Shown here: positions 1 to 7,990 of the stretch, piece by piece
How the letters are laid out: each line of letters starts with the position of its first letter
How positions within the stretch are numbered: position 1 is the stretch's first letter
Assembly (NCBI GenBank): GCA_046594105.1
Contig: JBKJQB010000199.1
Span: forward strand, 1-33,085
Origin: JBDSGC01 sp046594105
GTDB taxonomy: Bacteria; Acidobacteriota; Thermoanaerobaculia; Gp7-AA8
DNA length: 33,085 nucleotides
Direction of reading: 5' to 3'
Position numbers and translations under genes: made by a program
The notes under the pieces: model-generated
Told to the model about the DNA's origin: nothing
Database searches by the model: none
What the model saw: only the letters and a program-made list of their open reading frames with translations

Positions 1-424
1 GGCAGCCCGCATCGCCACAGAGGTTCATTAGAAGAGGTGGCACTGCGCGAGTCGCAGCGATTGATCGGTAAAAACGGGACTGGGAGCTGGACCGAACTCG
101 AACGGTCGCAGCCGCGGAGCGGCGACATTCCCGCAGGGAGACGCTCAATCGTCCCTACGGGACTCGCATTTTTCGGTCACGATCGACCCAGCACTGAAGT
201 GCTGGGCTAGCTGCTCAATCGTCCCTGCGGGACTGAAAGAAGGACTCTCGATGGGGACCTCGCCCGCGACCCGAACCTCGCCTTCTGCTTTCTGGTTTCT
301 GGTTTCTCTGTCTGTCGGATTACGCGCACGGCCGTCCCGCATCCAGATGTCGCCTTCGGCCGTATAGAAATAGCTGACGGGCCCGCCTGTTGAAGACGGC
401 ACGGTTCTGGAGCCGGCAAAGTAC
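1..424. other. Intergenic stretch with short dispersed repeats, no convincing gene
   Basis: No reading frame here resembles a known protein. The stretch holds a 22-base direct repeat at 143-164 and 213-234 (core GTCCCTRCGGGAC), an inverted relative of the same core at 128-138, and a 20-base perfect hairpin at 187-206 (CCCAGCACT, GA, AGTGCTGGG). A minus-strand frame running from 441 down into the repeats gives protein-like text near its start, but it overlaps the moxR start and dies in the repeats. It may be a gene remnant or chance. The left edge is cut by the window, so an upstream gene end may lie just outside. Confidence 0.6.
129..234. repeat. Short palindromic repeat cluster (GTCCCTRCGGGAC type)
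   Basis: Two direct copies of GCTCAATCGTCCCTRCGGGA begin at 143 and 213, each ending in a near-palindrome. An opposite-orientation copy of the palindrome sits at 128-138. Between the two direct copies lies the perfect hairpin CCCAGCACTGAAGTGCTGGG at 187-206. This is the texture of REP-like interspersed elements; no transposase is nearby. Confidence 0.6.
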
Positions 425-1387
425 ATGAGCTCACAAGTCATCCCCCTTCATCGCACCTTCGACCGGGTCGCTGCTTTGCAGGCGAACGTGGAGCGCGTCA
501 TCCGAGGCAAGTCGGACGTGGTGCAGCTCTGCGTGGCGGCCCTGCTGGCGAAAGGGCACATCCTGCTGGAGGATGTTCCCGGGGTGGGCAAGACCACGCT
601 GGCGCACGCGCTGGCGCGGTCGCTCTCGCTGTCGTTCCAACGCATTCAGTTCACCAGCGATCTTCTTCCAGCCGACATCGTCGGCGTCACCATCTACAAC
701 CAGGATGCGAAAGAGTTCGAATTCATCTCCGGACCGATTTTCACCAATGTCCTGCTCGCCGACGAGATCAATCGTGCCACGCCGAAATCGCAATCGGCGC
801 TACTGGAGGCGATGAGCGAGGGGATGATCTCCATCGAGAAAAAGCGGCTCCCGCTCCCGGATCCCTTCCTGGTGATCGCCACCCAGAATCCGATCGAGCA
901 CGTGGGGACCTATCCGCTGCCGGAGTCGCAGCTCGACCGCTTTCTCATGAAGATCTCCATCGGCTACCCCAACGCGACCGACGAGCGGCAGCTGCTGCGC
1001 TCCGGCGGTGCGCAGGAAGCGCTGGAGCACCTCGAAGCGGTGCTCTCGGAACAGGAAGTGCGCGACCTCCAGGCGCAGGTCACGACCATCCATGTCAGCG
1101 AGTCGCTGGTGGACTACCTGATGACCATCGTGAACACCACCCGGAATCACGCCGAAGTGGCCCTGGGAGTCTCCACCCGCGGATCGCTGACGTTCTTCAA
1201 GGCCTGCCAGGCTCTGGCCATGGCCAGCGGTCGCGATTACGTCGTGCCGGAGGATGTGAAACGCCTGGCCGCGCCGGTGCTCTCGCATCGCATCGTCATG
1301 AAAGACCGTCGGCTGCTGCGCAATGACGAGACGCCGGAGCAGCGTTTCCTGGCGCGCCTCCTGGGAGAGATCCCGGTCCCGCGGTGA
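425..1387 (+). CDS. MoxR-family AAA+ ATPase
   Basis: A 320-residue AAA+ ATPase of the MoxR/RavA class, thought to act as a chaperone that matures or activates partner proteins, often ones with VWA or DUF58 domains. Visible motifs are the Walker A GVGKTT at residues 53-58, Walker B VLLADEIN at 109-116, sensor 1 ATQNP at 152-156, and the LPESQLDRF segment at 165-173 typical of MoxR proteins. The C-terminal part is the helical lid. The length fits the family (about 310-340). The ATG at 425 has only a weak ribosome binding site. It is followed by a DUF58 gene and a transglutaminase gene, the conserved MoxR-DUF58-TgpA arrangement, but a repeat block of about 200 bases separates it from them. The partner and substrate cannot be read from sequence. 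Confidence 0.93.
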   Translation: MSSQVIPLHRTFDRVAALQANVERVIRGKSDVVQLCVAALLAKGHILLEDVPGVGKTTLAHALARSLSLSFQRIQFTSDLLPADIVGVTIYNQDAKEFEFISGPIFTNVLLADEINRATPKSQSALLEAMSEGMISIEKKRLPLPDPFLVIATQNPIEHVGTYPLPESQLDRFLMKISIGYPNATDERQLLRSGGAQEALEHLEAVLSEQEVRDLQAQVTTIHVSESLVDYLMTIVNTTRNHAEVALGVSTRGSLTFFKACQALAMASGRDYVVPEDVKRLAAPVLSHRIVMKDRRLLRNDETPEQRFLARLLGEIPVPR

Positions 1388-1420
1388 GGGCGTGAAGGTA
1401 TCTGGATGATGTGCCTCCCA

Positions 1421-1554
1421 TCGAGCTCCCACTCTCCGCCGCAGCGGGGTGAGGGTCCGCGAAGCGGGGGTGAGAGGTTTTGGGGGACTGCTTCACACCC
1501 CTCATCCGGCCTTTGGCCACCTTCTCCCCGCTGCGGCGGGGAGAAGGAACTCGA
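1421..1554. repeat. Long palindromic repeat, family C copy 1
   Basis: The left arm begins TCGAGCTCC and runs through the CGCCGCAGCGGGG core. The right arm at about 1520-1554 is its inverted counterpart and ends in GGAACTCGA. The same element occurs at 5491-5623 with better preserved arms. It fills most of the gap between moxR and the DUF58 gene. Frames through it give the low-complexity translation seen in repeats of this type in many genomes and should not be called genes. Confidence 0.8.
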
Positions 1555-1593
1555 CGGACCCCCCGCGTCAATCGAACGGAGAACTCCGTCTCG

Positions 1594-2604
1594 ATGCGAA
1601 GGCACCCGATGACCACCTCCCAACGGTGGCAGTTCGATGGGGTGGTGCGATTCACACGCATCGGTACCTCCTTCATCGTCTTCACCGTAGTGATGGGGTT
1701 CGCGGCCATCAACACCGGCAACAACTCTCTCTACATCGGATTCGCCTTCATGCTGGGTTGCCTGCTCCTGTCGGGGATTGCCTCCAAGGGCGGCCTGAAG
1801 CACCTGCGCGTCGACTTCGAGAGCGTGGACGAGGCCTGGGCAGGCCGTCCTGCGCGCGGACGCCTGCGCGTGGCCAATCGCTCGCCGATCTGGAACGTGC
1901 GCGACGTGCTGGTCGTTTCTGACGAGTTGGGTGCGCCGATCCTGCTTCCGCTGATCCCTCGGCGCAGCGACACTGTGCTGGAGGTCTCCTTCCTGTTCGA
2001 GCGCCGCGGTCTGGTGCAACTGCAGCGGCTCGATCTTTACACCCGCTATCCCTTCGGATTCTTTTTTAAGAAACGGCGTGTGCGCCTCGACGGTGAGGTG
2101 GTGGTGTACCCGCGTCTGCTGGACGAGGAAGCCGCCCGGGAACGCTTCCGGACCGTCGAGGGGGAACTGCATCCGGCCAATCGACCCGGATCCGGCAGCG
2201 AGATCCACTCCTTCCGCGACTTCGTCCGCGGCGATTCGGTCCGGCATGTTTACTGGAAAAAGTCCGCCAGTCTGGGACGGTGGATCATCAAGCAGACCGA
2301 GCTCGACTCCGGCCGCGCCGTGCACATGGTGGTCGATCCCTACAAGCCTCCTGCGGTGTCCGACGAGGCGTTCGAGCTGATGGTCAGCGAGGCCGCCACG
2401 TTCCTGAACGATTCGCTGAAACGGGAGCTCGACGTCATCCTGAGCCTGACCCATCTCACGCTCCGATCGGACCGCGAGGGTGCAGCGGCCATGTTCCGCA
2501 GCCTGGCCCTGCTGCAGCCGGCGCACGAGGACCTCGCTCAGGCCATCGAACGCAACAGCATCATCTTCACTGCGAGGAGTGCCCGTGAGCGCCAGAGCGC
2601 GTGA
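1594..2604 (+). CDS. DUF58 domain protein (MoxR partner)
   Basis: About 336 residues. The N-terminus has two hydrophobic segments (FIVFTVVMGFAAINT and LYIGFAFMLGCLLLSGI), followed by a cytoplasmic region ending in the DUF58 core with FRDFVRGDSVRHVYWKKSA. DUF58 proteins are usually encoded beside MoxR ATPases and are inferred to be their partners; the biochemical role is not established. I chose ATG 1594 because GGAGAA lies about 10 bases upstream. ATG 1609 (GAAGG, 6 bases away) is a close alternative. The longer open frame starting at 1480 runs through the repeat and is not credible. The gene overlaps the next by 20 bases, so the two are probably translationally coupled. Confidence 0.9.
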   Translation: MRRHPMTTSQRWQFDGVVRFTRIGTSFIVFTVVMGFAAINTGNNSLYIGFAFMLGCLLLSGIASKGGLKHLRVDFESVDEAWAGRPARGRLRVANRSPIWNVRDVLVVSDELGAPILLPLIPRRSDTVLEVSFLFERRGLVQLQRLDLYTRYPFGFFFKKRRVRLDGEVVVYPRLLDEEAARERFRTVEGELHPANRPGSGSEIHSFRDFVRGDSVRHVYWKKSASLGRWIIKQTELDSGRAVHMVVDPYKPPAVSDEAFELMVSEAATFLNDSLKRELDVILSLTHLTLRSDREGAAAMFRSLALLQPAHEDLAQAIERNSIIFTARSARERQSA

Positions 2605-4546
2605 GCTCGAGCTGCTGCTGCTGACCATGTTCGCGGCGCTCCCGCTGTATGGAACGCAGACGGTCTCCCTCCCGCCGCTCCTCCTCTTCCACGTTCTGAT
2701 GGCCGCGATGGCGGCCCGCGTGTGGTTCGGCCGCTCACCGGAGATCGTCCCGGCCCTGGTGATGCGGGCCATCGCCGTCGGCTACGTCATTTTCTATGTC
2801 GTCGACGCGGCGCTGATCTCACGGAATGCCATCGCCGCCTCAACCCATCTGGTGTTCTTCATCGCGGCGTATCAGCCCCTCGAAGCGGCCCGCACCCGCA
2901 ATACCGGTCAGCGCCTGCTCACCACGGCGCTGCTCTTTGTGGCCAGTCTGGCCACGGCTACGCACATCTCCATCGTGCCCTTCGTCATCGCCTTCAGTTT
3001 CCTGATGTTCCGGCAGCTCATCCACCTCAGCCACGTGGAGAGCGCGCAGATGGCTGGTGTGGCTCCGTCCGAAGCTCCCCGCAATCGCGCCGCTGCTTTT
3101 TATCTCGTCGGCACGACCTTCCTCGGCGTGCTGCTCTTTCCGATGATGCCGCGGGTGCGCAACCCGATCGTGCCGGGGATGGGGCGGGGACTGGACAAGG
3201 CGTCCACCGGATTGAGCGACTCCATCGACTTCAATGACGATCGGAAGATCTCGCCCGACTCGACCGTGGTCAGCCGGGTGTGGATGTCGCAGGAGGCCAT
3301 TCCCTTCTTCACCCCATTGCGGTTGCGCGGCACGATCTACGACCGTTTTTATCGGAATGAGTGGCTCCAGACGCAGAGTCCTCGAGGCGGTTTTCCGCTG
3401 CCCTCGCGAAACGGGGTCACCCGCATTGCCCGGCCGGGAGGTTTCACCCGCAGCGCCGCCGTGCAGCAGCGGCTCGTTCTGGGTCGGCGATTGCTGCTGC
3501 CGCTGGGTACCTACGAAGTCAGCGGCATCGGCCGCATGTCCGAGGGGATGATCCGCGATACCTACGTGCTCGATGACACGCGGCGCGAGCTGGTTTCGTA
3601 CGACGTCCGGCTGGCGCGGGATGTGACTCCCTTGCGACCGCCGCGGGTTCGTGTCACGAACTACCCGGTCACCCCGCCGGTAGCGGAGATGGCGCACCGG
3701 ATCGTCGGCACCCGGACCGCGGCGCTGGAGCAGGCCGCCGTCGTCGAGCGCTATCTGTCCACCCAGTTTCGCTACATCCCCGATCCCTCGCAGGTCGGAC
3801 ACATGACCGTCGATGATTTCCTGCTGCGACAGAAGCGTGGACACTGCGAGTACTTCGCCGCCGGCATGGTCGCCCTGATGACCGCGCTGGACGTGCCCTC
3901 CCGGATCGTGGGCGGGTTTTATGGAGGCAAGCTCAATCCGCTCACCGGATATCTGGTCGTCCGCCGCGAGGATGCGCACGCCTGGGTGGAGGTGTTCGAC
4001 GGCACCGGCTGGCGAACCTTCGATCCCACACCAGCGGACCTTCGCCCGGGCAACACGCAGACCGGTCTCCTTCGTGTGTATGCCTCCGCACTCAGCGATT
4101 CCATCAACTACTTCTGGGATCGCTACGTGCTGACGTTCGGCCTGGCCGATCAGATCGCACTGATCATCGAATTCATCGGCCGCACGCGAGATCTGGTTGC
4201 GGCGTTCAACCGCGGTGGTGCACAAACCATGGCCACCCTGTTCACGCGGCGATCCGCGGTGATCCTTTTGATTCTGGCTGCGTTGGTTGCGCTGATGGTC
4301 TGGATCGCCCGCCGCCGGCGATCGACCTTCGCGTTGCTGGCCGCGCACCTCAAGGGCCTGGGGATCGACGTCGGTCCGGCCATGACGATGGAGGAGGCGG
4401 TGGGGGATCTTCACAGACTGCACCCCGATGCCGCCATCGCGCTGCGTCCGTTGATCGGGCTTTACGAAGAGGAACGATTTTCGTCGCGGCCGGACGCAAA
4501 ACGCGCGCGCGACCTCCGGCGACGGCTCGCCGGACTGCGAGGTTGA
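2585..4546 (+). CDS. TgpA-like membrane transglutaminase (DUF3488 plus transglutaminase core)
   Basis: About 653 residues. The N-terminal part (roughly residues 1-200) is a bundle of hydrophobic helices. An extracytoplasmic region follows with a transglutaminase-like core: Cys421 in KRGHCEYFAAG, His465 in DAHAWVEV and Asp480 in FDPTPA form the expected Cys-His-Asp triad. A further membrane helix (SAVILLILAALVALMVWIA) and a short cytoplasmic tail close the protein. This matches the TgpA/DUF3488 architecture; in Pseudomonas TgpA is a periplasmic transglutaminase needed for viability, with unknown substrate. The GTG start at 2585 is supported by GAGGAG five bases upstream and removes an implausible N-terminal extension. 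It ends 18 bases before a repeat and faces pdxJ. Confidence 0.92.
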   Translation: MSARARELELLLLTMFAALPLYGTQTVSLPPLLLFHVLMAAMAARVWFGRSPEIVPALVMRAIAVGYVIFYVVDAALISRNAIAASTHLVFFIAAYQPLEAARTRNTGQRLLTTALLFVASLATATHISIVPFVIAFSFLMFRQLIHLSHVESAQMAGVAPSEAPRNRAAAFYLVGTTFLGVLLFPMMPRVRNPIVPGMGRGLDKASTGLSDSIDFNDDRKISPDSTVVSRVWMSQEAIPFFTPLRLRGTIYDRFYRNEWLQTQSPRGGFPLPSRNGVTRIARPGGFTRSAAVQQRLVLGRRLLLPLGTYEVSGIGRMSEGMIRDTYVLDDTRRELVSYDVRLARDVTPLRPPRVRVTNYPVTPPVAEMAHRIVGTRTAALEQAAVVERYLSTQFRYIPDPSQVGHMTVDDFLLRQKRGHCEYFAAGMVALMTALDVPSRIVGGFYGGKLNPLTGYLVVRREDAHAWVEVFDGTGWRTFDPTPADLRPGNTQTGLLRVYASALSDSINYFWDRYVLTFGLADQIALIIEFIGRTRDLVAAFNRGGAQTMATLFTRRSAVILLILAALVALMVWIARRRRSTFALLAAHLKGLGIDVGPAMTMEEAVGDLHRLHPDAAIALRPLIGLYEEERFSSRPDAKRARDLRRRLAGLRG

Positions 4547-4564
4547 ATCCGCGGGTGACGCTGA

Positions 4565-4648
4565 CTAGGAGCCTGCGCGGCAGGAAGTCTTGGAGAGTGA
4601 TATTGGCCGAGCCTTGGGCAACCAGCGCTGCCGGCCGTGCCGGCCTAT
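4565..4648 (+). repeat. 84-bp CTAG-bounded repeat, copy 1
   Basis: Starts CTAGGAGCCTGCGCGGCAG and ends GCCGGCCGTGCCGGCCTAT, with the central AGCCTTGGGCAACCAGCGC. It differs from copy 4 (30391-30474) at eight of 84 positions with no gap. The final G of the right CTAG is changed to T. It fills the convergent gap between the transglutaminase and pdxJ genes, and its right end (CTA at 4645-4647) is the TAG stop codon of pdxJ on the minus strand. The right end can fold into a GCCGGC-CGT-GCCGGC hairpin. Confidence 0.9.
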
Positions 4649-5382
4649 CGCGTCGGGAGTCGCCGCGGATTGCGCATGAGCGCGATCATCTCCCGAACGG
4701 AAGCGTCGAGGCCGATCAGCGCCGCACGAGAAACGATGGCGTGTCCGATGTTCAGCTCCTCGATGTCCGGAACCCTGGCGATGCCATCGACGTTGCGGTA
4801 GTTCAACCCGTGACCGGCCAGCACGGTCAGGCCCATCTTGCGCGCGGCCTTCGCGGCGTTGGTGACCTTTTCCAACTCTCCGCTCCAGTTGCCGCCACGG
4901 GCCCAGGCTTCGGCGTACTTGCCGGTGTTGATCTCGATTTTCGGAGCCTTCAGTTTCTGGCAGTGGCGGATCTGCTCGACGTCGGGATCCACGAAGATTG
5001 AGACGTCCAGCCCGGCGTCGATCAGCGCGCGCACGACTTTCTCGATGTTCCCGGAATGGAGGACCACATCCAGCCCCCCTTCCGTGGTCAGTTCCTCGCG
5101 CCGCTCGGGCACCAGCGTGACCTGATGGGGCTTGATGGTCTGCGCGGCGCGGACCATTTCCGTCGTCGCGGCCATCTCCACGTTCAAATGCGTGGTCACC
5201 GTGCGACGGAGCAGCTCCACGTCGCGGTCCTGGATGTGTCGCCGGTCGCCGCGAAGGTGCACGGTGATGCCCTGAGCTCCGGCGAGCTCGCACAACGTGG
5301 CCGCCGCGACGGGGTCCGGCTCGTCGGACTTGCGCACCTCGCGGATGGTGGCGATGTGGTCGATGTTCACTGCCAGTCGCAT
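4645..5382 (-). CDS. pdxJ: Pyridoxine 5'-phosphate synthase PdxJ
   Basis: A 245-residue TIM-barrel enzyme that condenses 1-deoxyxylulose 5-phosphate with 3-amino-2-oxopropyl phosphate to give pyridoxine 5'-phosphate, the last ring-forming step of the DXP-dependent vitamin B6 route. Seen are the N-terminal NIDHIATIRE, HLRGDRRHI at 42-50 (catalytic His42), NVEMA with Glu69, AGHGLNYRN with His191, and the terminal ELNIGHAIVSRA phosphate-binding segment. The position matches the Escherichia coli family well. One oddity is EINTG at 150-154, where the family usually has E-[IL]-H-T-G. I chose ATG 5382 because the protein begins directly with the conserved MRLAVNIDH; the open frame upstream is repeat sequence. 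The TAG stop is contributed by the 84-bp repeat. Confidence 0.95.
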   Translation of the reverse strand: MRLAVNIDHIATIREVRKSDEPDPVAAATLCELAGAQGITVHLRGDRRHIQDRDVELLRRTVTTHLNVEMAATTEMVRAAQTIKPHQVTLVPERREELTTEGGLDVVLHSGNIEKVVRALIDAGLDVSIFVDPDVEQIRHCQKLKAPKIEINTGKYAEAWARGGNWSGELEKVTNAAKAARKMGLTVLAGHGLNYRNVDGIARVPDIEELNIGHAIVSRAALIGLDASVREMIALMRNPRRLPTR

Positions 5383-5814
5383 GAGAGAGAGAGTAACAGG
5401 AGTGGGGAGGTCGCCGGTCATTCGGAAGCGAGGGCACTGCGTGAGGCCCGGCGGTTGATCCCCAGCGAGTGTCCTTCTCCCCGCCCCGATCGAGTGTCCT
5501 TCTCCCCGCCGCAGCGGGGAGAAGGTCCGCGAAGCGGGGATGAGGGGTTCTGCTCTTCGTCGCGGGAGCGCCCCCTCATCCGCCTTCGGCACCTTCTCCC
5601 CGTGTGCGGGGAGAAGGACACTCGATGGGGAAGGATGCGCGAAGCCGCTATTTTGCTAACGTTTTCTTGGAAGGTGAGGAGGGCGCGATGGTGAGCGGAA
5701 AAAGTCCACCAGCGCCTTCGCGCGCGTCCGTTCAAACGAAAACCGCCCGGAACAGATCGCCCTGCTCCTTCGTTGACGGCACGACGCAGCCTCCCGGAGG
5801 CGCGCAAAACCGAC
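5383..5814. other. Divergent intergenic stretch occupied by repeats
   Basis: This 432-base gap between pdxJ (-) and the ABC-F gene (+) must hold the promoters for both, but I cannot pick a convincing -35/-10 pair for either. It contains a 20-base tandem duplication at 5466-5485 and 5491-5510, the long family C palindrome at 5491-5623, and about 190 bases of non-repeat sequence before the ABC-F start. Frames through it translate into repeat-type low-complexity text and show no domain. Confidence 0.6.
5491..5623. repeat. Long palindromic repeat, family C copy 2
   Basis: The outer arms CGAGTGTCCTTCTCCCCG (5491-5508) and CGGGGAGAAGGACACTCG (ending 5623) are perfect inverted repeats. Each arm also contains its own hairpin: 5498-5525 (CCTTCTCCCCG against CGGGGAGAAGG) and 5592-5617. 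Internally, the CGAAGCGGGGATGAGGGG part on the left is mirrored by CCCCTCATCCGCCTTCGGC on the right. A 20-base partial copy of the left arm precedes it at 5466-5485. The element is related to 1421-1554. Confidence 0.85.
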
Positions 5815-7791
5815 ATGCTCTATCGCTTTGAAGATCTCGTGAAATCGTACGGGCCGCACGATGTGCTGCAGGGGGCCACCTGGCAGCACAACCCCGGCGA
5901 GAAGGTTGGTCTGGTCGGCCGCAATGGCGCCGGAAAGACCACGCTGTTCAGACTGCTCCTGGAGCAGGAAGAGCCCGACCGCGGCCAGATCCTGCGGGCT
6001 TCGGGCCTCACGGTCGGCCACGTGGGCCAGCATCTCCAGGCCGAGCCGGACATGTCGCTGTTCGACTACGTGGAGACCGCCTTCGCCAACGTGCTGGTCA
6101 TCGATCGAAAGATGCGGGCCATCGAGCACGATCTGGCCGATGCCACCAGGAGTGCGGCCGAGCACGATCGGCTCCTGGAGAAATACTCCGCTCTGCAGCA
6201 CGACTACGAGCACGCCGACGGCTACACCCTGCACGCCGAAGTGGAGCGCGTTCTGGGTGGGGTGGGGTTCGCAAAACACGACTGGGAACGTCCGATTGCG
6301 GAGTTCAGCGGCGGGCAGCAGAACCGGGCCATGCTGGCGCGCGTGCTCCTGACCCGGGTCGATCTGCTGCTGCTGGACGAGCCGACCAACCATCTCGACC
6401 TCGACGGCATCGAGTTCCTCGAGGAGTTTCTGCAGTCGTTCACCGGCAGCGTCCTGCTGATCTCGCACGACCGTACCTTTCTCAACCGCACCGTCACCCG
6501 GATCGTGGAGCTGGCGCACGGGAAACTGATCGAGTATCCCGGCAACTACGAGCGCTTCCTGGAGCTGCGCGAAGAGCGCATGGAGAAGATGGCGGTCGAC
6601 TACGAGCGCCAGCAGGAGCTCATCGAGAAGACGCAGGACTTCATCCGCCGCAACCTGGCCGGACAGAAGACCAAACAGGCCAAGTCCCGCCGCAAGATGC
6701 TGGAGAGGATGGATGAGGCGGAGCGGCCGGAGACCGACGAGACCCTGGCCAACTTCAAGCTGGAGGCCGGGCCGCGATCGGGCGCGGTGGCTCTGACCGC
6801 CGATGGCCTCGATGCAGGCTACGGCGATCGCCCCATCGTGCAGGGCCTGCACATGACCATCCGCCGTGGCGAGCGCTACGCCATCATCGGTCCCAACGGT
6901 GCGGGAAAATCGACGCTGCTCAAGACGTTCGCCGGACGCCTTCCGGCGATCGACGGGACCGTCACCTACGGCCACAACGTGCAGGTCGGTTACTACGACC
7001 AGACCCTCGGCGACCTCGATCCCAAAGGAAAAGTGATCGATGAGGTCTGGAACCTCGATCACACCCAGACCGAACAACAGGCTCGCAGCTATCTTGCCCA
7101 ATTCTCGTTCTTCGACGACGACGTCTTCAAGAGGACCAGCGACCTCTCCGGCGGCGAGAAGGGACGCTTGGCACTGGCCAAGATCATGTACGCCGGCGGG
7201 AACCTGATGCTGCTCGATGAGCCAACCAACCATCTCGACGTCTACACGCGCGAAGCTCTGGAAGAAGCGCTGGAGCGGTTCACCGGCGCGCTGGTGGTGG
7301 TCTCGCACGATCGCTACTTCATCGATCGCGTGGTGGAGCACGTCGTGGTGGTCGAGGACGGCGCCGCGGAAATCTTCAACGGCAACTACACCGACCACGT
7401 TGAGCGGATCAAAGCAGGGCTGGCGCTGGCCCGGCCGGCGGAAAAGCCCGCCCCACGAAGCACACCTCCGAAAACGAGAGCACAGGATCCCAAGCCGTCG
7501 GCCTCCTCCCGGCCATCTTCCTCGCCGGACGCCCGCAACGATCAGAAGAAACGCGACAAGCGGATCAGGAAGATCGACGAAGAAATCGCCGCGCTGGAGA
7601 CCCGCATCGCGGCCGCGGAACGGGAGCGCGAACGGAACGACCTCCTCCTATGCAGCGAAGAGGTTTACCGCGATGGCGATCGCATGAAGAAGATCCAGTC
7701 CCAGAACGCCGACCTCAAGGCGATGGTCGACCTGCTCTACGCGAAGTGGGAGTCGCTGGCCAAAGAGAAGGAAGAACTGGCGGTCGCCTAG
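5815..7791 (+). CDS. ABC-F family ATPase (Uup/EttA-like)
   Basis: A soluble protein of about 658 residues with two ABC ATPase cassettes and no membrane segments, the ABC-F design. These proteins act on the ribosome in translation control or rescue, some giving antibiotic resistance. Cassette 1 has GRNGAGKTT (about 35-43), FSGGQQNRAML and LLLLDEPTNHLDLDG. Cassette 2 has GPNGAGKST, LSGGEKGRLAL and LMLLDEPTNHLDVYT. A charged linker with a KTKQAKSRRKMLERM segment lies between them. The C-terminus, after a Pro/Ser-rich stretch, is a coiled coil (RIRKIDEEIAALETRI onward), as in Uup and other long ABC-F proteins. ATG 5815 begins the conserved cassette, with GGAGG 14 bases upstream; a TTG at 5773 is less likely. 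The exact subfamily is unresolved. Confidence 0.93.
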   Translation: MLYRFEDLVKSYGPHDVLQGATWQHNPGEKVGLVGRNGAGKTTLFRLLLEQEEPDRGQILRASGLTVGHVGQHLQAEPDMSLFDYVETAFANVLVIDRKMRAIEHDLADATRSAAEHDRLLEKYSALQHDYEHADGYTLHAEVERVLGGVGFAKHDWERPIAEFSGGQQNRAMLARVLLTRVDLLLLDEPTNHLDLDGIEFLEEFLQSFTGSVLLISHDRTFLNRTVTRIVELAHGKLIEYPGNYERFLELREERMEKMAVDYERQQELIEKTQDFIRRNLAGQKTKQAKSRRKMLERMDEAERPETDETLANFKLEAGPRSGAVALTADGLDAGYGDRPIVQGLHMTIRRGERYAIIGPNGAGKSTLLKTFAGRLPAIDGTVTYGHNVQVGYYDQTLGDLDPKGKVIDEVWNLDHTQTEQQARSYLAQFSFFDDDVFKRTSDLSGGEKGRLALAKIMYAGGNLMLLDEPTNHLDVYTREALEEALERFTGALVVVSHDRYFIDRVVEHVVVVEDGAAEIFNGNYTDHVERIKAGLALARPAEKPAPRSTPPKTRAQDPKPSASSRPSSSPDARNDQKKRDKRIRKIDEEIAALETRIAAAERERERNDLLLCSEEVYRDGDRMKKIQSQNADLKAMVDLLYAKWESLAKEKEELAVA

Positions 7792-7804
7792 AGGTGGAGT
7801 CGGG

Positions 7805-7925
7805 GAGATCTTGCTGCCTTCGGAGCGCCGGCATCCTGCCGGCGCTCCGATCGCTCCGCTCAGAAGAAAAGCGCACGTTCATCGCCCACTCATCGGCGCA
7901 CCGCGCCGTTTCCCAGCTCAGGATG
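7805..7925 (+). repeat. Interspersed repeat family B, short copy with perfect hairpin
   Basis: Runs from GAGATCTTGCTGCCTTCGG to GCTCAGGATG. Inside is a perfect hairpin at 7821-7849: CGGAGCGCCGGC, loop ATCCT, GCCGGCGCTCCG. The same element, with extra sequence inserted at the hairpin, is at 14555-14760. It starts 13 bases after the stop codon of the ABC-F gene and makes up most of the gap to cinA. There is no T-run after the stem, so it is not a classical intrinsic terminator. Confidence 0.85.
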
Positions 7926-7990
7926 ACTGTCGCGGGATTTCTCCTGGCTTGCCGCTCGCCAAGCCCACGCCCTGCGATACGCTCCCTCCT

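Noticed and set aside
129..234. Possible CRISPR array from the repeated 22-base unit
   Set aside because: Only two direct copies, palindromic cores, no series of equal spacers and no cas genes.
145..441. Minus-strand open frame of 98 residues before moxR
   Set aside because: It overlaps the moxR start, runs into short repeats at its end and matches no family I know. At most a remnant.
1406..1724. Several overlapping frames in the gap between moxR and the DUF58 gene
   Set aside because: They translate the family C palindrome and have the low-complexity text typical of such repeats.
1237..2772. A long minus-strand frame of over 500 residues across the DUF58 gene
   Set aside because: It is antisense to genes with clear domains; long antisense frames are expected in GC-rich DNA. 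The same holds for minus-strand frames over 2840-4423, 5656-7398, 7715-9274, 16830-18455, 18782-20026, 20865-22013, 22637-23674 and 25879-27456.
7821..7849. Intrinsic terminator after the ABC-F gene
   Set aside because: The hairpin is perfect but has no T-run after it, and it belongs to a dispersed repeat.
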